A DNA stretch of 60,398 nucleotides from an uncultured Lachnospiraceae bacterium (GTDB taxonomy: Bacteria; Bacillota; Clostridia; Lachnospirales; Lachnospiraceae): NCBI GenBank assembly GCA_900316625.1, contig ONDO01000017.1, positions 1-60,398 of the forward strand. The letters run 5' to 3'. Shown in pieces: positions 55,576-60,398 of this stretch (position 1 is its first letter; every line of letters starts with the position of its first letter). The notes beneath the pieces were generated by a model that was not told the origin of the DNA, searched no databases, and saw nothing but the letters and a program-made list of their open reading frames with translations. Made by a program: the position numbers and the translations under genes.

Positions 55576-57129
55576 ATGAGTCTTTATGAACATGGATTTG
55601 ATGGCAGCTCGGATCAGGGCGGCCACGATATGAACAATCAGATGAATCAGAATGGTCAGATGAATCAGAATGCAGCCCAGAATGGATATGGTCAGAATGG
55701 CCAGCCAGGCTATGGACAAAGTACAGGCAGTGGCTATGGCCAGTCCAATCCCTACGGAAATCCTTACGGGAATCCGACTCCCCGGCAGCCCAAGCAGAAG
55801 AAACCGAGAAAGCAGCATCCTTTTGCGAAGAAGGTCGCAGGCGCTGCAGCAATCGCGCTGGTCGTTGGTGCCGTTGGTGGAGCAGCTTTCACCGGAACAT
55901 CTTATCTGGCAGGTAAGGCTCTTCCGAGTCAGCAGTCTGAAAGCAATCCATCCACAAGTGGAACGACCCTGGGCAGAGGCTCCGGAAATATCGATTCCAC
56001 AGCGGTCTCCAACGCAACCACAGTTACGGATGTATCTGATGTGGTCTCCAACGTAATGCCCGCCATCGTACAGGTAACCAATCTGTCCGTTGAGGAATAC
56101 CGCAGTCTGTTTGGTACCTACACCAAGCCCAGCCAGTCCGCAGGATCCGGCATTATTATCAGCCAGGATAGTGACTACATCTATATCGCAACCAATAATC
56201 ACGTCGTAGAGAATGCAACCACCCTTACCATCACCTTCGTGGATGGCAATGCAGTGACCGCAGAAGTACAGGGTACGGATCCTGAGACCGACCTCGGTGT
56301 CGTTAAGGTTCGCCTCAGCGATATCAGTTCCGAGACCATGTCAGCCATTAAGGTTGCAACCCTTGGATCTTCCGATAATCTCTCTGTCGGTGAATCTGCC
56401 GTTGTTATCGGTAATGCACTCGGCTATGGACAGTCCGTAACGACCGGTGTCATCAGTGGCCTGGACCGTGAAGTTGCCCTGCAAGGAGATGACGGAACGA
56501 TAATCAAGAATAAGCTGATTCAGACCGATGCGGCCGTTAACCCTGGTAACTCTGGTGGTGCCCTTCTGAATATGAATGGTGAAGTTGTCGGTATCGTATC
56601 TGCGAAGTATTCCAGCACTGAGGTTGAAGGCGTAGGTTACGCAATTCCGATCTCTTCCGCTTCTTCCATTATCCAGAGCCTGATGAAGGGTGAAGAAGTA
56701 AATCACGAAGATGAAGTTGCACAGACGGGTTCCGGCGCTTACCTTGGCATCTACGGAATGGATATCAACAGCGAATCCTCGATCGCTTACAATATTCCCG
56801 TAGGCGTCTACGTCACCCAGGCCATCGAAGGTGAAGCTGCCGATCAGGCAGGTATCCGCAAGGGTGATGTCATTACAGCCATCAATGATACTTCCGTATC
56901 TTCCATGAGTGCGCTCAAGAGTGTGCTCTCCGGCATGAACCCCGGAGACAGCGTCAAGCTGACCGTCTGCCAGGTGAACAAGGGCTATAAGCAGAGCCAG
57001 GTAGATGTTGTACTCGGCGAGGTGAAGGATGATGACAAGGCCCAGAACAGTCAGTCCGAGGAAGAGGAGACACCGGAAGAGCATGAGGAACAAGGTTTCC
57101 AGCAGATGCTTCCCACTCCCAGACAGTAA
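55576..57129 (+). CDS. htrA: HtrA/DegP-like membrane-anchored serine protease
   Basis: 517 residues. A cytoplasmic N-terminal region of about 75 residues is Gln/Asn/Gly/Met-rich (MNNQMNQNGQMNQNAAQNGY), then basic residues and one membrane helix (AIALVVGAVGGAAFTGTSYL, about 91-110). The trypsin-like domain has His209 (TNNHVVENA), Asp239 (PETDLGVV) and Ser326 (NPGNSGGAL). One PDZ domain follows (YVTQAIEGEAADQAGIRKGD), then an acidic tail. It degrades misfolded exported proteins. ATG 55576 follows AAGGAAG. Confidence 0.94.
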   Translation: MSLYEHGFDGSSDQGGHDMNNQMNQNGQMNQNAAQNGYGQNGQPGYGQSTGSGYGQSNPYGNPYGNPTPRQPKQKKPRKQHPFAKKVAGAAAIALVVGAVGGAAFTGTSYLAGKALPSQQSESNPSTSGTTLGRGSGNIDSTAVSNATTVTDVSDVVSNVMPAIVQVTNLSVEEYRSLFGTYTKPSQSAGSGIIISQDSDYIYIATNNHVVENATTLTITFVDGNAVTAEVQGTDPETDLGVVKVRLSDISSETMSAIKVATLGSSDNLSVGESAVVIGNALGYGQSVTTGVISGLDREVALQGDDGTIIKNKLIQTDAAVNPGNSGGALLNMNGEVVGIVSAKYSSTEVEGVGYAIPISSASSIIQSLMKGEEVNHEDEVAQTGSGAYLGIYGMDINSESSIAYNIPVGVYVTQAIEGEAADQAGIRKGDVITAINDTSVSSMSALKSVLSGMNPGDSVKLTVCQVNKGYKQSQVDVVLGEVKDDDKAQNSQSEEEETPEEHEEQGFQQMLPTPRQ

Positions 57130-57163
57130 GTCTCCTTCGTAAATATAAAGCAAGATCTAAGTT

Positions 57164-57198
57164 CGGTCTCGTCCATAGGAATGGACGGGACCGATTTT
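57164..57198 (+). terminator. Terminator of htrA
   Basis: A 13-bp stem CGGTCTCGTCCAT (57164-57176)/ATGGACGGGACCG (57181-57193), with two G-T wobbles, followed by ATTTT. Confidence 0.85.
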
Positions 57199-57231
57199 GC
57201 GTGAGGCTTTCTTTTGCAGATAGCTCGAATA

Positions 57232-57240
57232 TGATAAGAT
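57232..57240 (+). promoter_or_regulatory. Extended -10 (TGATAAGAT) of the C39-like gene
   Basis: TGA-TAAGAT at 57232-57240, 25 bases before the TTG start. The same nonamer serves as likely -10 at 6543-6551 and 58096-58104. Confidence 0.5.
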
Positions 57241-57265
57241 GAATATAGTTTTCCGGAGGTGCCCC

Positions 57266-58069
57266 TTGAACAGCAAACAGAAGAGAAAACTGAAGATTCT
57301 GATTGCCATCATGCTGATTCTTCTTACTGCTATGATCAGTGCTTATCTTACCTTCTTTGAGATGAGAAAGATGAGAACGATTACCAAAACGCAGGTAGAG
57401 ACGGAACGAATTGTTGAGACCAGATATATGTTACCGGACCAGAATCCGAATCCATCGATTGATACGATTCGACTGGCGGTGAAGAATATAGAACAGAATC
57501 CGGAATTACCAACCGGATGTGAGATTACCGCTCTCTGTATCGCATTGAACTATTATCAGCCGGACAGCATAGATAAAGTGACTCTGAGTGATAAATATCT
57601 GCCCCAGGGAGCGATCGGAGAAGTATCACCGGAGACCTGCTTCCTTGGTGATCCCAAGACGACGGAAGGTCTCGGCTGTCATGCGCCGGTAATTGTGCAG
57701 GCTGCCAATAACTACTTCAATGACCAGGGATTAGATGACTATACGGTTTATGATCTTACCGGAACACCTTTTGTCAATCTCTTCCAGGAAGTGGCCAATG
57801 GTAATCCGGTATTGATGTGGACAGCTGGTGGTACTGATGCAACTCAGGAATATCAGTGGGAGATCAACGGGGAAAATGTGTCCTTCCTCAATAATGAGCA
57901 CTGCAGGGTTTTGGTAGGATACGATATGACAGAAGGAACCCTTACCTTCTGTGATCCAAAGAGCCCTGATAACTACACCACGGTGAAGGCATCGGAGGTT
58001 CAGGGACCCTATGAGAACCTGGGAGGACAGGCAGTGGTGATCCACAAGATCAAGGATCTGAACCAGTGA
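57266..58069 (+). CDS. Membrane-anchored C39-like cysteine protease
   Basis: 267 residues. TTG 57266 follows GGAGGTGCCCC. An N-terminal signal anchor (ILIAIMLILLTAMISAYLTF, about residues 11-32) places the rest outside the cell. The Peptidase_C39_2-type domain has Cys85 in PTGCEITALCIALNYY and His212 in NNEHCRVLVGYD, followed by LTFCDPKSPDNY with the Asp. Family members cleave peptides or wall-associated proteins; the substrate is unknown. It follows htrA, so a surface proteolysis role is likely. Confidence 0.85.
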   Translation: MNSKQKRKLKILIAIMLILLTAMISAYLTFFEMRKMRTITKTQVETERIVETRYMLPDQNPNPSIDTIRLAVKNIEQNPELPTGCEITALCIALNYYQPDSIDKVTLSDKYLPQGAIGEVSPETCFLGDPKTTEGLGCHAPVIVQAANNYFNDQGLDDYTVYDLTGTPFVNLFQEVANGNPVLMWTAGGTDATQEYQWEINGENVSFLNNEHCRVLVGYDMTEGTLTFCDPKSPDNYTTVKASEVQGPYENLGGQAVVIHKIKDLNQ

Positions 58070-58095
58070 GCATGACTACCATCTCTCGATAGATG

Positions 58096-58104
58096 TGATA
58101 AGAT
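58096..58104 (+). promoter_or_regulatory. Extended -10 (TGATAAGAT) of arcC
   Basis: TGA-TAAGAT at 58096-58104 lies 39 bases before the start codon; no strong -35 is seen. Confidence 0.45.
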
Positions 58105-58142
58105 AAGCAGGTAGATTCTGTTCTTACAGAAAGAGGAAAAGT

Positions 58143-59075
58143 ATGAAAAAGAAAATCGTAATCGCACTTGGACATGACGCGCTTGGTACGACCCTTCCGG
58201 AACAGCAGGAAGCAACCAAGAGAACGGCAAAGGCAGTCGCTGAATTCATCTCACAGGGCTATGAAGTCTGCATTACACACTCCAATGGACCCCAGGTCGG
58301 AATGATCCATATGGCTATGGCAGAACTCCATAAGGCATATCCTGAATACACAGCAACGCCAATGAGCGTATGCTCCGCCATGAGCCAGGGCTATATCGGT
58401 TATGATCTTCAGAATGCAATTCGTTCCGAACTCTTAGCAAGAGGCGTATATAAGAGCGTAGCCACGATCCTTACCCAGATTACAGTGGATCCTTACGATG
58501 AAGCATTCTATCGTCCGACGAAGGTGATTGGCCGGATTCTTACTGATGCAGAAGCAGAAGAGGAAGATAAGAAGGGAAATCATGTTGTTAAGACAGAGGA
58601 TGGCTATCGCAGAATCCTTGCGACCCCCAAGCCCATCTCTATCGTAGAAATCGACGCAATCAAAGCACTGATGGATGCAGATCAGGTAGTGATCGCTGCC
58701 GGTGGTGGTGGAATCCCTGTTCTCGAGCAGGACAGACTCTTAAAGGGTGCATCTGCGGTGATTGAGAAAGACTCTGCAGCAGGCTTGCTTGCATCAGAAC
58801 TCGATGCAGATATGCTGGTTATCCTGACCGGTGTTGAGAAGGTATGTAAGAATTTCGGTAAGGAAGATGAGACACCGATTGATTATATGACCGTAGAAGA
58901 GGCAAAGGAACTGATGGCAGAAGGCCAGTTTGAAGAAGGCACCATGCTTCCTAAGATTCAGGCTGCAATTGATTTCATCGGCGACTCCGCAATCCGTAAG
59001 GTTCTGATTACCAAATTAGATCCTAAGGGCACAGCTCCGGAGGGTAAGGCTGGTACCATGATTGGTAAGGGCTGA
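58143..59075 (+). CDS. arcC: Carbamate kinase
   Basis: 310 residues, normal length. It makes ATP from carbamoyl phosphate and ADP. The amino-acid-kinase motifs THSNGPQVGMIHMAMAEL, VVIAAGGGGIPV, EKDSAAGLLASELDADMLVI and the C-terminal GTAPEGKAGTMIGKG are present. The first glycine loop reads ALGHDALGTT where most have ALGGNA. No arcA or argF neighbour is present, so it may serve purine or agmatine breakdown. RBS AGAGGAAAAGT. Confidence 0.88.
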   Translation: MKKKIVIALGHDALGTTLPEQQEATKRTAKAVAEFISQGYEVCITHSNGPQVGMIHMAMAELHKAYPEYTATPMSVCSAMSQGYIGYDLQNAIRSELLARGVYKSVATILTQITVDPYDEAFYRPTKVIGRILTDAEAEEEDKKGNHVVKTEDGYRRILATPKPISIVEIDAIKALMDADQVVIAAGGGGIPVLEQDRLLKGASAVIEKDSAAGLLASELDADMLVILTGVEKVCKNFGKEDETPIDYMTVEEAKELMAEGQFEEGTMLPKIQAAIDFIGDSAIRKVLITKLDPKGTAPEGKAGTMIGKG

Positions 59076-59117
59076 TTCTGGAATAAAAGAAAACGTCGTC
59101 CGATAGCGCGAACGACT

Positions 59118-59155
59118 AAAAAGAAACGTCCACCGAATCCGGTGGACGTTTTTCT
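59118..59155. terminator. Bidirectional terminator between arcC and dtxR-like gene
   Basis: AAACGTCCACCG-AATC-CGGTGGACGTTT (59124-59151) is perfectly symmetric, with A-rich sequence before and T-rich after, so it serves both the arcC and the convergent regulator transcripts. Confidence 0.92.
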
Positions 59156-59169
59156 TATGCTTATATAGT

Positions 59170-59538
59170 TTATTTCTGCTTCTTCAGATAATCCTTAAGA
59201 GCGCGGAAGGTGGTGGCAGAGATGTAATGCTCGATACGACAGGCATCAGCTTCTGCGATATCATCCGGAACACCAAGCTTTTCGAGGCAATCGGTCAGGA
59301 CCTGATGACGCTCATAAGTCTCCTTGGCAATCTTCTCGCCTTCCTCTGTTAAACGGATGTGATTATGTTCATTGACGGTTACATAACCATTCTCACGAAG
59401 CTGCTTTAAGAAAACGGATACGGTAGCTCGCGCATATCCGAAGTAGTCACATATGTCTTTTGCACGTACGATTTCCTGCTCCTTGGTCAGAACGAGGATG
59501 GACTCGAGATAGTCTTGTGCGGATTCCTGGATTTTCAT
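59170..59538 (-). CDS. DtxR/MntR-family metal-dependent regulator
   Basis: 122 residues. An N-terminal winged helix (QESAQDYLESILVLTKEQEI, VRAKDICDYFGYARATVSVF) is followed by a dimerisation/metal domain with likely ligands in VPDDIAEADACRIEHYIS. The SH3-like third domain of DtxR is missing, so it resembles MntR in size. It stands divergent to the feo operon with repeated TAAC half-sites in between, so iron-responsive repression of feo is likely. RBS AAGGAGATCAGAC. Confidence 0.9.
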   Translation of the reverse strand: MKIQESAQDYLESILVLTKEQEIVRAKDICDYFGYARATVSVFLKQLRENGYVTVNEHNHIRLTEEGEKIAKETYERHQVLTDCLEKLGVPDDIAEADACRIEHYISATTFRALKDYLKKQK

Positions 59539-59646
59539 GTCTGATCTCCTTAGTGTCTGGTGTTGGTATACACCGCTTTAGAGAGGCTGTTGCCAAGCTC
59601 TTACAGCGATTCTATCAGAGTTAGCTCTGAGATTCAATAAAACTGA

Positions 59647-59760
59647 GATGTAAGGAATAACTAACAAATATTTCATAAAAGTTAGTTTCGCAAAACATTT
59701 ACTTGACTGAAATGTTAGAAGATGCTAACATACGTCGATGTAAGGAATGACTAACATATG
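59647..59760. promoter_or_regulatory. feo promoter and metalloregulator operator region
   Basis: The feoA promoter is TTGACT (59703-59708), 17 bases, TAACAT (59726-59731). Between the boxes lies the dyad TGTTAG-AAGATG-CTAACA (59713-59730). A wider dyad AACTAAC/GTTAGTT is at 59659-59687. A 24-base element starting GATGTAAGGAAT occurs at 59647 and again at 59737 with three differences. Together they form a likely DtxR-type control region for both divergent genes. Confidence 0.72.
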
Positions 59761-59803
59761 AAATGATGTGGAGAAGGCTCCATACATTAGAGAGAAGAGA
59801 GTT

Positions 59804-60043
59804 ATGTTTCCATTAGCAATGGCAAAAACAGGTGACCTGGTTATGGTTGCGAAGATAGGTGGACCAATCGAAGTACGAAAACACCTGGAGGACCTGGGTT
59901 TTGTGCCTGGTTCCAGAGTGGACATCATCGCGGCAGGCGGTGATGGGAATATTATTGTAAATCTCAAGGGTGCCCGTCTGGCAATCACAGAAGAGATGGC
60001 AAGAAGAATTATGGTAAGTCCGTCGCGGAAAGCTGCGATGTAA
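59804..60043 (+). CDS. feoA: FeoA-domain protein (first copy)
   Basis: 79 residues, an SH3-like fold: GDLVMVAKIGGPIEVRKHLE, LGFVPGSRVDIIAAGGDGN and LKGARLAITEEMARRIMV. FeoA supports ferrous iron import through FeoB. ATG 59804 follows AGAGAAGAGAG; the frame opens earlier at 59768 without an RBS. It is the first gene of the feo operon. Confidence 0.92.
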   Translation: MFPLAMAKTGDLVMVAKIGGPIEVRKHLEDLGFVPGSRVDIIAAGGDGNIIVNLKGARLAITEEMARRIMVSPSRKAAM

Positions 60044-60060
60044 ATTGAAGGAGGAGAGAG

Positions 60061-60282
60061 ATGAAGACGCTTCGAGACATCAATGTAGGAGAGGCTTCCA
60101 AGGTTGTGAAGATTCATGGCCAGGGAGCACTGAAGAAGAGAATTATGGATATGGGTATTACGAAGGGTACCGAGATTTATGTCAGAAAGGTAGCTCCTCT
60201 GGGCGATCCAATTGAAGTAACCGTAAGAGGTTATGAACTGACACTTAGAAAAGATGATGCGGATATTCTGGAGATGGAGTAA
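60061..60282 (+). CDS. feoA: FeoA-domain protein (second copy)
   Basis: 73 residues. TLRDINVGEASKVVKIHGQG, LKKRIMDMGITKGTEIYVRK and the classic APLGDPIEVTVRGYELTLRK are present. It is closer to the canonical FeoA than the first copy. RBS GGAGGAGAG. Two FeoA genes ahead of feoB is a known Clostridial arrangement. Confidence 0.95.
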   Translation: MKTLRDINVGEASKVVKIHGQGALKKRIMDMGITKGTEIYVRKVAPLGDPIEVTVRGYELTLRKDDADILEME

Positions 60283-60291
60283 GGAGAGAAA

Positions 60292-60398
60292 ATGGAAATC
60301 AAGATTGCACTTGCTGGTAACCCGAACTGTGGTAAGACAACCCTGTTCAATGACCTGACCGGATCTAATCAGTACGTTGGTAACTGGCCCGGCGTAAC
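60292..60398 (+). CDS. feoB: Ferrous iron transporter FeoB (N-terminal fragment)
   Basis: Only the first 35 codons are inside the window. They give the G1 motif in [20 protein letters not shown] and QYVGNWPGV of the FeoB G domain. [14 protein letters not shown]. It drives ferrous iron import across the membrane; the rest lies beyond the window edge. Confidence 0.93.
   Translation, partial: MEIKIALAGNPNCGKTTLFNDLTGSNQYVGNWPGV

Noticed and set aside
1-60398. tRNA, rRNA, transposase, integrase or attachment sites
   Set aside because: None recognised on either strand. The accessory islands therefore show no direct mark of a mobile element.

Overview
The window reads as a chromosomal segment of a motile, anaerobic, low-to-mid GC Firmicute, most likely a flagellated member of the Lachnospiraceae (Clostridia). 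The main pointers are flagellar genes with Bacillus/Clostridium-type synteny (mbl-flhO-flhP, comF-yvyF), CdaA-CdaR-GlmM, a class A flavodiiron protein, a long-form LeuA, an insertion-bearing EF-Tu, Gram-positive RBS and sigma-A promoters, and the many CgeB-like glycosyltransferases. This assignment is inference from gene content; no 16S sequence is present.

Layout. (1) 1-9024: the 3' end of a flagellin gene, then a glycosyltransferase island (CDP-glycerol-transferase-like protein, three CgeB/DUF3880-type transferases, a GT2-TPR fusion and a GT2) that surrounds a FliD-like filament-associated protein. The arrangement suggests glycosylation of flagellin or filament proteins. (2) 9021-25270: the core transcription/translation block rpmG-secE-nusG-rplK-rplA-rplJ-rplL-rpoB-rpoC-rpsL-rpsG-fusA-tuf, with clear sigma-A promoters, an L10-type leader with attenuator, and terminators. 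(3) 25301-31903: a second glycosyltransferase island (double GT2 with a clipped N-terminus, two GT8 enzymes, a fourth CgeB-like enzyme, a DUF4422 protein). (4) 32007-38195: flavodiiron protein, a reverse-strand truA plus glycosyltransferase pair, and a TetR-controlled operon of a Rossmann-fold oxidoreductase and two membrane proteins. (5) 38650-41996: mbl followed by a sigma-28-driven flagellar rod operon. (6) 42113-51888: recD2, an orphan ABC substrate-binding lipoprotein (reverse), then comF-yvyF-two unknown membrane proteins-cdaA-cdaR-glmM. (7) 51934-58069: HPr, leuA, another glycosyltransferase, htrA and a C39-like exported protease. (8) 58143-60398: carbamate kinase, a reverse DtxR-family regulator, and the start of a feoA-feoA-feoB iron-transport operon.

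How it fits together. Housekeeping operons are interrupted by blocks of glycosyltransferases that carry no flippase, polymerase or nucleotide-sugar genes, so they probably modify proteins or a polymer whose other genes lie elsewhere. Several regulatory elements can be read directly: a palindrome over the -10 of the tetR operon, a dyad and repeated half-sites at the feo promoter, a GCCGATAC-type sigma-28 promoter at flhO, and matching 11-bp-phased TCACA repeats upstream of both htrA and mbl that look like a shared OmpR-family (WalR-like) response-regulator site. cdaR carries an in-frame TAG followed by 23 well-preserved codons, suggesting a recent truncation or readthrough.
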